DNA of 64,000 nt from CAVSUB01 sp963730995 (lineage in GTDB: Bacteria; Acidobacteriota; Vicinamibacteria; Vicinamibacterales; 2-12-FULL-66-21): positions 1,426,001 to 1,490,000 of the forward strand of contig CAVSUB010000013.1 in the NCBI GenBank assembly GCA_963730995.1, written 5' to 3'. This document shows positions 26,962 through 35,699 of the stretch, piece by piece. The first letter of the stretch is position 1. The number at the start of each line of letters is the position of its first letter. A program made the position numbers and the translations under genes. The notes below the pieces were generated by a model. It was given only the letters and a program-made list of their open reading frames with translations, did no database searches and was not told where the DNA came from.

Positions 26962-28299
26962 ATGCATCTCGCCTCGACATCATTGTCGGCGGCGACAGCC
27001 GTTTCGGGTGCGGTCGGCCTGGTTTCGGTGTTGCTGCTGGTGGCGTCCCGCACGCCGCTGGGCTCTCCGCTGTTCTTTGGCCTGGTCCTGATCTTCGTCG
27101 TCGCTTATTTCGCGATGCTCTGGCGGGTCTGGCACGAAGACGCGAACGATCGGAGAGCGATCAGGCTCGCGCTCCTCTTCGCCGTTCTCTTCAGACTTCC
27201 ACTTGCCCTGGCGCCTGTCGGAGCCGACAGCGACATGGTGCGGTACCTCTGGGATGGCCGCGTGCAGCAGCGTGGCTACAACCCGTACGCGGTCGTGCCC
27301 TCCGATCCGGCGATGGCCGCCACGCACACGAGCGAATCGGAGCGGATGCCAAGCCGCGGCGCGCGTACGCCGTACCCCCCCGCCGCGCAGCTCTTTTTTC
27401 GACTCGTCGTCGGCATCCACGATTCGACGCTGGCGATGAAGCTCGCGTTGGTCTTCTGCGACATGCTGACGATCGTGGTCCTCTCGCGATGGCTGATAGC
27501 GATCGGATGCAGCGAGTGGCTGACGCTCGCGTATGCGTGGAATCCGTTCGTCGTGATGGAGGTCGCGCACAGCGGGCACATCGATGGCCTCGGCGCGCTC
27601 TGGCTCGCCGCAGCTGCGTACTGGCTGACGAGGCGCCGGACGGCTCTCGCGACGATTGCTTACGTGCTGGCCGTCGCGACGAAGTTCCTGCCGATCGTCC
27701 TCGCTCCGCTCTTCGTCGGTCGAATCCGCGTCAGGGACGCGGCCATCGGCGTGGCACTCCTGGCGCTTCTCTACCTCCAGTTCTACGGGCTGGCGTCACC
27801 GGGCACGGACACCGGAGCTACCAACGGCGTCCCGCTGGGCGCCGTTCTCAACGTCGTCGCCTACATTCGCTTCAACGGGCCGGTGTTCCTCGGAATTGCG
27901 TCGGTGAGTTCCGCGCCGATCGCCGCCGGTGTGGCTGTGATTGCGGGGCTCGGCGCGGCCGCGCTGGCGCGCTGGCAGCGTCCGGTCACGGATCCCGCCG
28001 CCTGGGCATGGCCGATGGCGGTCGCGCTGGCGTGCGCGCCGGTCATCTACCCTTGGTATCTGCTCTATCTGACGCCGTTCCTCTGGACCCGTGCCACGTT
28101 GCCCCTCCTCGGCTGGTGTTTCAGCGGACTGACCGCCTACGTCGTGTGGGATCTGTCACGACACGGAGGGCGGTGGATTGTACCGGCCGGCGCTCAGGCA
28201 TTTGAGTTCGCCGTTCCAATCGCTGTAGCGATCGCGCTGTCGATCGAGCGACGACGACGTGTGCTTCGGCGCGACAGTGCGGCGTCGTTGCACAGCTGA
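26962..28299 (+). CDS. Polytopic glycosyltransferase, GT87/mannosyltransferase-like
   Basis: 445 residues with about 11 membrane helices. The family features are an early luminal acidic loop with 'GADSDMVRYLWDGRVQQRGYNPYAV', a 'TPYPPAAQLFF' segment, and 'NPFVVMEVAHSGHIDGLGALW', as in DUF2029/GT87 and related lipid-linked mannosyltransferases. These use polyprenyl-phosphate sugars on the outer face of the inner membrane. The donor and acceptor cannot be told. ATG at 26962 is chosen because the first helix starts there; TATACT lies 11 nt upstream. It stands alone; the next gene starts 206 nt later. Confidence 0.75.
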   Translation: MHLASTSLSAATAVSGAVGLVSVLLLVASRTPLGSPLFFGLVLIFVVAYFAMLWRVWHEDANDRRAIRLALLFAVLFRLPLALAPVGADSDMVRYLWDGRVQQRGYNPYAVVPSDPAMAATHTSESERMPSRGARTPYPPAAQLFFRLVVGIHDSTLAMKLALVFCDMLTIVVLSRWLIAIGCSEWLTLAYAWNPFVVMEVAHSGHIDGLGALWLAAAAYWLTRRRTALATIAYVLAVATKFLPIVLAPLFVGRIRVRDAAIGVALLALLYLQFYGLASPGTDTGATNGVPLGAVLNVVAYIRFNGPVFLGIASVSSAPIAAGVAVIAGLGAAALARWQRPVTDPAAWAWPMAVALACAPVIYPWYLLYLTPFLWTRATLPLLGWCFSGLTAYVVWDLSRHGGRWIVPAGAQAFEFAVPIAVAIALSIERRRRVLRRDSAASLHS

Positions 28300-28505
28300 T
28301 CGGCAAAATAAGACAGCGCGACGCGTTTTCCGTCCCTGCCTCACGACAATGGATTCCCGAGAACGCCAGCCTTCGTTATGAAAATTCGCGATTTTCTCAG
28401 ATGATCCTCCCCTGGCGACAGGTCGGCCTGCCTTTCGGACAACCCATCCAACCCAGCCGTAGAGTGAGCATGTTTCTTGCGCTTGGGCCGCGCCGGAGGC
28501 GTGCG

Positions 28506-29267
28506 ATGGCTGATCGAGCGCAGACAGTCAGCATCCGTAGCCGCATTTCGAACCTGCAACTGCATCTCTGTGTCACGATTTGCACACTGCTGGTCGCGGG
28601 AGGGTGGGTCTTCGCGGAAGGGTCACTCCCGCCGAGGTCAACCATTCCGGCGCTGCAGGAGACGCCGGTCAAGCAGTACCGCGCATTCCGGCGCATGCAC
28701 GCCGCGAACGAAAGGTTCAACCAGGAGGGCTGGGTCGACTGCTGGACCGAGCTCGACCAGCGCGGCTTCCACTACGAGATCGTGTCGGAGCGCGGGTCTG
28801 ACTACGTTCGCGAGAAGGTGCTCAAGACGCTCCTGCGTCGAGAACAGGAGCTGATTGCCGAAGGCAACGCGGGCCGCGCCGATATCAACGGCGACAACTA
28901 CGAATTCGCCGAGGGCGTCGACGCGCAGGATCCCCAGGGCGGCGAACGAACGGTTCTTCTCAAGCCGAAGCGCAGGGACGTGCTGCTCGTCGATGGGCGG
29001 ATGGTGATCAACCAGGAGGGCACCGAGCTTCTCCGCGTCGAAGGGAGGCTGTCGAAGAATCCCTCGTTCTGGACGAGCCTCGTCGATATCGTTCGCGAGT
29101 TCACGCGGGTCGACGGCGTGCGGGTGCCGATTTCGACCGAGACCGTCGCCAAGCTCAAGTTCGCCGGCACGTCACGCATGGACGTCCGTTATGAGTACGA
29201 GACGATCAACGGCCGACCCGTGAGCCTGGCGGCGCGGCAGCTGTTCCCTGCGTCGTTTCCGCGGTGA
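28506..29267 (+). CDS. Exported protein of unknown function
   Basis: 253 residues. A hydrophobic signal or anchor lies at about 19-37 ('LHLCVTICTLLVAGGWVFA'). The mature part has an alternating beta pattern resembling outer-membrane lipoprotein-sorting folds ('RRDVLLVDGRMVINQEGTELLRVEGRLSKNP' and 'GTSRMDVRYEYETINGRPV'); this resemblance is weak and no family is assigned. ATG at 28506 is chosen because GGAGG lies 6 nt upstream; ATG at 28470 is an alternative. The gene is followed by two REP-like hairpins. Confidence 0.65.
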   Translation: MADRAQTVSIRSRISNLQLHLCVTICTLLVAGGWVFAEGSLPPRSTIPALQETPVKQYRAFRRMHAANERFNQEGWVDCWTELDQRGFHYEIVSERGSDYVREKVLKTLLRREQELIAEGNAGRADINGDNYEFAEGVDAQDPQGGERTVLLKPKRRDVLLVDGRMVINQEGTELLRVEGRLSKNPSFWTSLVDIVREFTRVDGVRVPISTETVAKLKFAGTSRMDVRYEYETINGRPVSLAARQLFPASFPR

Positions 29268-29296
29268 GCAAACCCGTTCCTGTGTAGCGTGGCGTG

Positions 29297-29368
29297 GCCG
29301 GGCCTGAGGCCCGGCTACAAGATTCTGCGGGCAATTCTCGATGTGGCGCGGTGCCTTCAGGCACCGCG
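29297..29368 (+). repeat. Two REP-like hairpins
   Basis: GCCGGGCC-TGA-GGCCCGGC at 29297-29315 and a 9-bp stem with TTCA loop at 29347-29368. Both have perfect stems and TGA/TTCA loops. A third of the same style (TGAA loop) is at 51508-51529. The first and third run into CTAC after the stem. They look like one family of short palindromes and may also end transcription of the preceding gene. Confidence 0.6.
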
Positions 29369-29381
29369 AAAACCCCTCCCC

Positions 29382-29427
29382 TTGACAATCTACAAGACCC
29401 GCCGTATTTTCTTGTCGATAATCTACA
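29382..29427 (+). promoter_or_regulatory. Promoter and 15-bp palindromic operator of the PadR gene
   Basis: TTGACA (29382-29387) and TATTTT (29405-29410) are 17 bp apart, a good sigma-70-type promoter. TGTCGATAATCTACA (29413-29427) is a dyad of the form TGTnGATnATCnACA placed just after the -10. Its right half, AATCTACA, recurs at 29387-29394 next to the -35. PadR proteins usually repress their own gene from such sites, so autoregulation is likely. Confidence 0.65.
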
Positions 29428-29436
29428 GGAGCATCG

Positions 29437-29763
29437 ATGGCACCCAAGTCGGACCTTCTCCAGGGCACGCTCGACCTTCTGATCCTCCGGACCCTCGATG
29501 CCGGTCCCATGCACGGCTGGGGGGTCGCGTTGAGCATCCAGCAGGTCTCGCGCGACGTCCTGCAGGTCAATCAGGGATCGCTCTACCCCGCCCTCCACAG
29601 GCTCGAAGAGCAGGGGCTCATCGCGGCGCAGTGGGGCAACTCCGAGAACAACCGCCAGGCGAAGTTCTACGAGCTGACGAAGAGCGGCCGCAAGCAGCTG
29701 GCCGAAGAGACGCGCAGCTGGGAACGGTTGTCTGACGCCGTCGCACGCGTACTCGGTCAGTGA
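29437..29763 (+). CDS. PadR-family transcriptional regulator
   Basis: 108 residues, a winged helix-turn-helix of the short PadR type: 'LLQGTLDLLILRTLDAGPMHGWG', 'VNQGSLYPALHRLEEQGLI' and 'RQAKFYELTKSGRKQL'. These repressors bind palindromes and respond to small molecules. In Acidobacteriota they are usually followed by a MacB/FtsX-type double permease; here none follows, and the only such permease in the window is 27 kb away at 56854. Promoter and operator are visible directly upstream. GGAG lies before the ATG. Confidence 0.92.
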   Translation: MAPKSDLLQGTLDLLILRTLDAGPMHGWGVALSIQQVSRDVLQVNQGSLYPALHRLEEQGLIAAQWGNSENNRQAKFYELTKSGRKQLAEETRSWERLSDAVARVLGQ

Positions 29764-29867
29764 GATTGCGCTTCGACTCCGCTCGGGGATCCAAGGGAAC
29801 GACGTGAGGAGGCACCCCCCGCGCCACACAGAGCAACCTCCCGAGTGACCCCGTGCCAACAGAAATG

Positions 29868-29940
29868 ATGACTGCCGACCGCGACTGCCGACCGCGACTG
29901 ACGACCGCGACTGACGACCCCCGACTCCCGACTGTCGACT
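29868..29940 (+). repeat. Degenerate tandem repeat, 13-bp unit GCGACTGMCGACC
   Basis: About four 13-bp copies of GCGACTG(C/A)CGACC followed by shorter GACT words. The same words, reverse-complemented, form the array at 48088-48146. It fills the gap between the PadR gene and the next gene. Confidence 0.7.
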
Positions 29941-29989
29941 GGTGGAGTGGGTAAACCTTTGCTACGCTTCAGCTGTCCAAACAGCGACC

Positions 29990-31984
29990 ATGCAGAGGCC
30001 TTTCATTCCAATCCGCCTCCTCGGCTGTCTGCTCGTCCTTCTGGTCGCGACAGCGGGAACCGTGGAAACGAGCCCTCCAGGGATCCAGCAGAATCCTCCC
30101 GCGCCGGGCGGGCGCAGCAACGCGCCCGGTCGCGGCGGTGCGCCGGGGCGCGACGTGCCGGCGCAGAACCAGGAAACCCCTCCCCTCGGCACCGCCAGCA
30201 TCATCGGCACCATCGTCGTGGCGGGAACCGGCGCACCGGCTCGCCGCGCGAGGGTCACGCTCTCCGGCGAGACGCTCCGCGGCGGCCGCTCGACCACGAC
30301 GGACGATCAGGGCCGCTACGCCTTCGCGTCGCTTCCGGCCGGCCGCTTCACGCTGTCGGCGTCCAAGATCGGGCACCTGAACGTATCCTACGGTCAACGG
30401 GTTCCCGGATCGGGCCGGCCCGGCACGCCGATCCAGCTCGAAGACGGCCAGCGGCTCACCATCCGGCTGCAGATCCCGAAGGGCGGGGTCATCTCCGGCA
30501 CGATCCTCGACGAACATGGTGAAGCCGTTCCCGGGACCCAGGTGCGAGCATTCAGGTACTCGATGCAGAGCGGTGTGCGCACGCTCCAGGCGGCGGGCAA
30601 CGACGCCACCGACGACAGGGGCATCTACCGAATCTACGGCCTGCAGCTCGGAGACTATCTGATTTGCGCGACGCCCAGACCGGCGCTTCCCGCCGGCGCG
30701 TCACCGGCCCTCGATCGCTTGCAGGAGGTTGTTGCCGCAATCGCGACGCAGCCAGGTGCCACAGGGCAGGTGGCCACTACCGTGCTGACCGACCGCATCG
30801 GCGCCGCTGCTGCCGCGCAGGCCGAGGCGGCTCAGGACGAACCGACTACCGGCTACGCACCCGTCTACTTCCCGGGCACCACGATGACGAGCAACGCCAC
30901 GTCAGTGCCGCTGAACGTCGGCGAGGAACGGCTCGGCGTCGACTTCCAGCTCCAGCTCGTGGCGATGGCCCGCGTCGAGGGCATGGTGATCTATCCGAGC
31001 GGCCAGGAACCGGGAGGGCTGCAGATTCAGCTCGTCAACATTGGTGATGATGTTGGCGGAATCGGTGGCAGCTCGGCCCGGGTCGATCGCGACGGCAAGT
31101 TCCGATTCTCGAACGTCGCACCCGGACAATACACGCTCGTGGCCCGTACGGGGGGACCAGGTCCAATGATGGGCCCGGCCATGGAGATCCTGGCCGGACG
31201 TGGACGCGTCGGCGGTCCGGGCGCGGACATGCCCGGTCAAGGCAGAGGTCTCGGCCGAGGAGTCACGACGCCGCGCCTGTGGGCGAGCGCTGATATCTCG
31301 GTGGACGGCCGCAATCTGTCGAACGTGGTGCTCACGCTGCAGCCCGCGTTCTCGATGGCGGGTCGTCTGGAGTTCCACGCCACCACCGCCCAGGTGCCGC
31401 CGGACTTGACCAAGGTGCGCGTCAGCCTCACACCGTCAGATCCGTCGTCGAGCGGCCGCGGCACGGCGAGCGCGGCCACCGGCCGAGTGGACGAGACAGG
31501 CCGCTTCACCATCGACGTTGTACCCGGGCGCTACCGGTTGTCGGCCGGCAACGTGAGCGGCTGGTCGGTCGAATCCGCTGTCGTGGGAGGACAGGATGCT
31601 CTGGACTTTCCGCTCGACATTCGCTCCAGCCAGAATCTGACAGGGGCCGTCGTGACGTTTACGGACCAGTCGGCGATAGTGTCCGGAACGGTCACGAACA
31701 CGCAGGGGCAAGCGGTGAGCGACTACTCGCTCATCATCTACCCGACAGACCAGCGATATTGGCTCCCGCAGTCCCGCCGGATCCGATCGGTCAGGCCTGC
31801 GACGGACGGCACCTTCTCCGTCAACGGACTGCCGCCAGGCGACTACCGAGTCGCGCCTGTGCTCGACCCCGAGCCCGGATCGTGGTTCGACGGAACGTTC
31901 CTCCAGCAGCTGGACGGGAGCTCCGAGCGCTTTTCACTGACCGAAGGCGAGAAGAAGGTGCAGAACGTTCGCGTCGGCACCTGA
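29990..31984 (+). CDS. Secreted protein with carboxypeptidase-regulatory-like domains
   Basis: 664 residues. A signal peptide (about 1-28) precedes a low-complexity Pro/Gly/Arg stretch (about 35-70). Several beta-sandwich modules follow: 'GTGAPARRARVTLSG...TDDQGRYAFASLPAGRFTLSA' (about 75-135), a second at about 160-220, one near 330-400, one near 450-540 and a last near 570-640. The fold is the transthyretin-like CarboxypepD_reg domain used in surface or outer-membrane proteins. No enzymatic motif is seen. ATG at 29990 starts the signal peptide. A role in surface binding is possible but not shown. Confidence 0.75.
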   Translation: MQRPFIPIRLLGCLLVLLVATAGTVETSPPGIQQNPPAPGGRSNAPGRGGAPGRDVPAQNQETPPLGTASIIGTIVVAGTGAPARRARVTLSGETLRGGRSTTTDDQGRYAFASLPAGRFTLSASKIGHLNVSYGQRVPGSGRPGTPIQLEDGQRLTIRLQIPKGGVISGTILDEHGEAVPGTQVRAFRYSMQSGVRTLQAAGNDATDDRGIYRIYGLQLGDYLICATPRPALPAGASPALDRLQEVVAAIATQPGATGQVATTVLTDRIGAAAAAQAEAAQDEPTTGYAPVYFPGTTMTSNATSVPLNVGEERLGVDFQLQLVAMARVEGMVIYPSGQEPGGLQIQLVNIGDDVGGIGGSSARVDRDGKFRFSNVAPGQYTLVARTGGPGPMMGPAMEILAGRGRVGGPGADMPGQGRGLGRGVTTPRLWASADISVDGRNLSNVVLTLQPAFSMAGRLEFHATTAQVPPDLTKVRVSLTPSDPSSSGRGTASAATGRVDETGRFTIDVVPGRYRLSAGNVSGWSVESAVVGGQDALDFPLDIRSSQNLTGAVVTFTDQSAIVSGTVTNTQGQAVSDYSLIIYPTDQRYWLPQSRRIRSVRPATDGTFSVNGLPPGDYRVAPVLDPEPGSWFDGTFLQQLDGSSERFSLTEGEKKVQNVRVGT

Positions 31985-32018
31985 CGGCCCACCGATTGAA
32001 TCCGGTGTGTCCAGCCTT

Positions 32019-32507
32019 ATGGTTCGCGTTCTGGGCATCGTGGTCGCCTCGGCTTACGCCGTTCTGATCGTCTGGCTTTACGCAGCTCAGCCAAGGACCG
32101 TTGCCGAGATAACCGGCGGTCTGACTTCGCAGGTAGGTGCCTATCGGGTCGACGATCAGGCTTTCGCCGATGGCCTCGCCTTCTTCCGGCGCGATGCCTT
32201 CATGGAATCACGGGCGGCGTTCGCTCGCGCCGATCCCGCGCAGCGGGATCCCCGGACGCAGTTCTACGTGGCCTACAGCTTCTACCGTCAGGGCTGGGGC
32301 CGCCTCTACAACGACAACGCGCTGTTCGCTCAGGGTCTTGCCGCGATCGACCGCGCGATCGCCGTCGCGCCCGATCACCGCTTGATCGTCGACGATGCGC
32401 AACTTGGGATGCACTCGGCGGACGAGCTGCGCGCGGAGCTTCAACGGGGCCTCACTCGCGAGCTCTCCGACTTCAACCCGCTCAGAGTCTTTCGGCAGCG
32501 CAAATGA
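32019..32507 (+). CDS. Membrane-anchored TPR-like protein, unknown
   Basis: 162 residues. One N-terminal membrane helix (about 3-22) is followed by a soluble helical part with two TPR-like pairs ('FADGLAFFRRDAFMESRAAFARA' and 'TQFYVAYSFYRQGWG' with 'GLAAIDRAIAVAPD'). GTG at 32007 is an alternative start. Its TGA overlaps the next gene's start (ATGA), so the two are co-translated. A partner role for the downstream membrane protein is likely. Confidence 0.6.
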   Translation: MVRVLGIVVASAYAVLIVWLYAAQPRTVAEITGGLTSQVGAYRVDDQAFADGLAFFRRDAFMESRAAFARADPAQRDPRTQFYVAYSFYRQGWGRLYNDNALFAQGLAAIDRAIAVAPDHRLIVDDAQLGMHSADELRAELQRGLTRELSDFNPLRVFRQRK

Positions 32508-33190
32508 ACGTAGTCCGAGAGGCATTCGTCCTGCCGATCATCTTCCTCACTGTCACGCTGCTCGGCGGACTGCGCGTCGGCGCGGAGATACGCTTCCTGC
32601 CTCCTGCGCTGACCGCTGTCGCTCTTGGTGTCCTCACGATTGCCTCGGTCATCCGGGCTGGGGCGTGGGATCCAACCGAGGTCGTGAACCACGCGAGAAG
32701 CCCCGTCGAAAACCTCTCGGGCATCGTCGTCGCACTGACACTGGCGGCAGCCTCGATTCAGGTCTTCAACCTGCTGACCCCGGATCGCGGCCTTCTCCAC
32801 GTGATCTTCGGGACGTTCTTCTTCGTCCAGCTGCTGTCGACGATCGCAGGCACCAGCGATCGGCGGGCGTTGCTCCGGAGCCTCTCCGTGCTCCTCGGCT
32901 CGGCGTTCGTGCTTCGCTACATCGTGCTGGAATCGGTGTACGCCCGAAGCGGAGGCACGTTGACGCGCGTGCTCACGACGCTGATGGAGGGCGTCTCGCT
33001 CGGGACCCTGCAGTACGATCCAAATGGGGAGGCGACGGGTTACCTGGCGTTTCTTGCGCTCTGTCTGTATCTGACCGGCGTGTTCCTTCTGCGCGACGGC
33101 AGGGGATCACGTATGAGTCTGGCCGCCCGCCGGGATCCAGCCGAGCGCCACGAACTGCACGGTGAGCTGCCCGCGCTTGGGGGTGAGTGA
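32504..33190 (+). CDS. Polytopic membrane protein of unknown function
   Basis: 228 residues with about six hydrophobic helices and a basic, soluble C-terminal tail. No domain recognised. The start overlaps the preceding TPR-like gene by 4 nt. The last 84 nt overlap, on the other strand, the end of the HerA-like ATPase gene. The tail (after about residue 200) has a composition that looks like an antisense reading of the ATPase, so the functional protein may be the membrane part only. Confidence 0.55.
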   Translation: MNVVREAFVLPIIFLTVTLLGGLRVGAEIRFLPPALTAVALGVLTIASVIRAGAWDPTEVVNHARSPVENLSGIVVALTLAAASIQVFNLLTPDRGLLHVIFGTFFFVQLLSTIAGTSDRRALLRSLSVLLGSAFVLRYIVLESVYARSGGTLTRVLTTLMEGVSLGTLQYDPNGEATGYLAFLALCLYLTGVFLLRDGRGSRMSLAARRDPAERHELHGELPALGGE

Positions 33191-35494
33191 CATCTTGTCG
33201 AGCGGAGCCTCACTCTCGAACCGCGCGGCGATGCGTTGCGTCTCCCCGAGGATCTCGGCGTCGAGATCCTTGATCTGAGCGCGCACGGCATCCGCGCTCT
33301 CTCCCGCGCGCTTGACGTCTTCGGACTCCTTCATGCTTCGACCGACGCCGCGGACGGCGGTCGTTGCCCGCCCCAGCGTGCCCATGCTGACCGCTTTTCG
33401 ACCGAGGAACGCGCCGACGAGCGTCGTCCCTACCGAGACCATCGTCTGGAGCCGGCTCTGCGAGACCTGCTGCTGCTCGCGTTCGACGGACGCTTCCGCG
33501 CGACGCAGGCGGTCAGCGAGCTGGGCCTGCTTCGTGGCGTACTTGCGGCGCATCGCGTCGACCGCCTCGTCACGAGCGGCTCGGTTCGCGTCGGAGAGGC
33601 GGATACGGAAGTCACGCTCGCTCTCGCCAGGGTGTGAGGTGAACTTCGAATCGCCGTGGCGGAAAAGCTCGAGGGTCTCGGATTGCGCGAGCCAGCGGCT
33701 GAAGTCCTTTTGCCAGTTTGCGTAGTTCTTTGCCTGCAGGGCAGCCGACGGCACGGACTCTTGCCGGGCCGAAGCAGCCGGAGCGCGGACAAGGCTGGCG
33801 GCAGGGACGTCGACGCGAGACGCGGACGTCCAATCGACCGGAACAGCGCCGTCGGAGATTTCTGCTGCGTAGAGGACGTCCCGCGACTCATCGATGGCGT
33901 TCTTCGGATCGGAGAACCCGACGCGGGCACTCCCGAGGACGACCGGCCGGTAGATCACGTCGGCCCCTGCGGACGCGGACGCGGGAACGAAGAACTGCTC
34001 GATCCCTGGCGGAACTATGGGCTTTTCCTGAGAGGGACGGCGCGGGGCTGGCGGGGCTGCGGAGGCCGGCGCCGCCGAGGCTGCGGGCGCAGGTCTGGCA
34101 TCGCCCGTGAGCTTGCGAATCTGATCGCGGGACAGCGGTCCTCGCAGATACGACATCGTCCAGCGCGTCTGGAACACCGTGGGGCCGCTGGCGTGGACGT
34201 CGTGCAGGAGGAACACCCGCTTATCGAGCGCCGAAAGCAGTCGGTCCGCGGTCGCACGATCGAGCGTGCCGGCGGCCGCTCCTTCGAGACCGTCGAGCAT
34301 CCTCGCCTTGTCGCGCTCGGTCTGAAGCCGGCCGAGGAACCAGGTGCCGATGTTCGCCAAACCTTTGTAGTCGAGGTCAACGGGGTTCTGCGTCGCAAGG
34401 AGCACGCCGATACCGAACGCGCGTCCCTGTTTGAGGAGCGTCAGAAGGGGACCCTTCGACGGCGGATTCGCGACCGGCGGGAAGTAGCCGAGGATCTCGT
34501 CCATGTAAACGATAGCGCGCAGGCTCGAGGTGCCCGTCTGGGCACGCATCCAGGCGACCACCTGGTTGAGCAGCAGGGCCACGAAGAACATCCGCTCCGC
34601 GTCACCCAGGTGCGCAATCGAGAAAACGGCGACGCGCGGCTTGCCCTCGGCCGTATAAAGCAGCGTTGCAGGGTCCAGCGGCTCGCCTTCGAGCCACTGC
34701 TCGAACCCTGGGGCCGCCAGCAGGCCGTTCAGCCGCATCGCAAGGTCGAATCGCTCTTTCGAGGGGAAGAACGACTCGAGATCGACAATGCCGACTTTCT
34801 GGAAGGGCGGAGTTTGCACCTGCTGGATCAGAGAGGCGAGATCGAGATCCTGGCCCTCGCGCCAGGCGGCGGCAAAGAGCGCCGACAGGAGCGTATGCTC
34901 GCGGCTGCGCGGCGCGGCGTCGATTCCGGCCAGAGAAAGGACGCTCAGAGCCGTGCTCCCCGCCCTTTCCGCCATCGCTTCTTCGTCGTCTCGAGCGGGG
35001 CCGCGAGGGGCGGCGAAGGAACTCAAAATCGAAACGGGCAGGCCGGCTTTACTGCCCGGCGTGTAGATCGCGAAATTCGCGGCAGCGCGCAGCCGCGAGA
35101 TGCGTGCACCATCCTGACCCCACGCGGCGAGGCCCTCGCGCCAGCGCTCCGCCTCCTTGCCTGCGAAGTCGTCTGCCGTGACGCCGGCGCGCCGCGCCTC
35201 GTCTTCGTCGATCCACGGCCGGAAATCTTCCTTCGCGAGGTTCGGGAAGGTCAGCAACAGGTTCGCGATATCCCCCTTCGGATCGATGGCGATCACGGGC
35301 ACGCCGTCGATTGCGGCCTCTTCGATCAGCGCAAGACAAAGCCCGGTCTTGCCACTCCCCGTCATGCCGACGCAGACGCCGTGCGTCACGAGGTCACGAG
35401 AGTCGTACAGGATGGGGGTTTCGAGTTGTTTCTTGGAGTCGAGGTCGAAGGCGCGACCGAGGTAGAAGACGCCGAGCTTCTCGAAGTCTTGCAT
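33107..35494 (-). CDS. HerA/DUF87-like ATPase with C-terminal coiled coil
   Basis: 795 residues. A P-loop ATPase domain has Walker A 'GMTGSGKTGL' (about 43-52) and Walker B 'LRAIVYMDEI'. The 'LYDSRDLVTHGVCVGMTGSGKT' and 'LLATQNPVDLDYKGLANIGTWFLGRLQTERD' blocks are typical of HerA/VirB4-like translocases. After a proline/alanine linker (about 475-510) comes a second region with a long coiled coil (about 640-760) that includes a short glycine-rich hydrophobic stretch. Such proteins move DNA or protein; this subgroup is uncharacterised. ATG at 35494 lies 6 nt after a TACGAT box. Confidence 0.75.
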   Translation of the reverse strand: MQDFEKLGVFYLGRAFDLDSKKQLETPILYDSRDLVTHGVCVGMTGSGKTGLCLALIEEAAIDGVPVIAIDPKGDIANLLLTFPNLAKEDFRPWIDEDEARRAGVTADDFAGKEAERWREGLAAWGQDGARISRLRAAANFAIYTPGSKAGLPVSILSSFAAPRGPARDDEEAMAERAGSTALSVLSLAGIDAAPRSREHTLLSALFAAAWREGQDLDLASLIQQVQTPPFQKVGIVDLESFFPSKERFDLAMRLNGLLAAPGFEQWLEGEPLDPATLLYTAEGKPRVAVFSIAHLGDAERMFFVALLLNQVVAWMRAQTGTSSLRAIVYMDEILGYFPPVANPPSKGPLLTLLKQGRAFGIGVLLATQNPVDLDYKGLANIGTWFLGRLQTERDKARMLDGLEGAAAGTLDRATADRLLSALDKRVFLLHDVHASGPTVFQTRWTMSYLRGPLSRDQIRKLTGDARPAPAASAAPASAAPPAPRRPSQEKPIVPPGIEQFFVPASASAGADVIYRPVVLGSARVGFSDPKNAIDESRDVLYAAEISDGAVPVDWTSASRVDVPAASLVRAPAASARQESVPSAALQAKNYANWQKDFSRWLAQSETLELFRHGDSKFTSHPGESERDFRIRLSDANRAARDEAVDAMRRKYATKQAQLADRLRRAEASVEREQQQVSQSRLQTMVSVGTTLVGAFLGRKAVSMGTLGRATTAVRGVGRSMKESEDVKRAGESADAVRAQIKDLDAEILGETQRIAARFESEAPLDKMSLTPKRGQLTVQFVALGWIPAGGQTHT

Positions 35495-35500
35495 ATGGGT

Positions 35501-35506
35501 ATCGTA
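35501..35506 (-). promoter_or_regulatory. -10-like hexamer 6 nt before the HerA-like start
   Basis: TACGAT on the minus strand, then six bases, then ATG at 35494. The same hexamer and spacing occur before the M28 peptidase gene at 48286. Confidence 0.4.
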
Positions 35507-35642
35507 ACTGGGAATGCAAAGAAAGCTTCCCGCTTCGGGTTTCCTGCTGAACATCTACCGCCTCCGCTTTCAGCCCCCAGCTCCAGGGTTGGTTCGGGAT
35601 CAGGCAGGGTGCTCGGCCTTCATTTCGAGATTTTCGAGTTAG

Positions 35643-35699
35643 AAAGCAGCGGGAAGCAGGAAGCCGGAAGCGGGGAGCGGGAAGCCGTCAGCTCCCAGC
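35643..35699 (+). repeat. Degenerate GGAAGC-word repeat
   Basis: At least five GGAAGC/GGGAGC words with 1-4 nt between them fill the gap between two minus-strand genes. Similar words (GCTTCCCGCTTC, the reverse complement) occur at about 35523-35536. Confidence 0.55.

Noticed and set aside
26382..26983. Several ORFs in the 576-nt gap
   Set aside because: Low-complexity arginine/proline compositions on both strands, no start with a ribosome-binding site, no recognisable domain.
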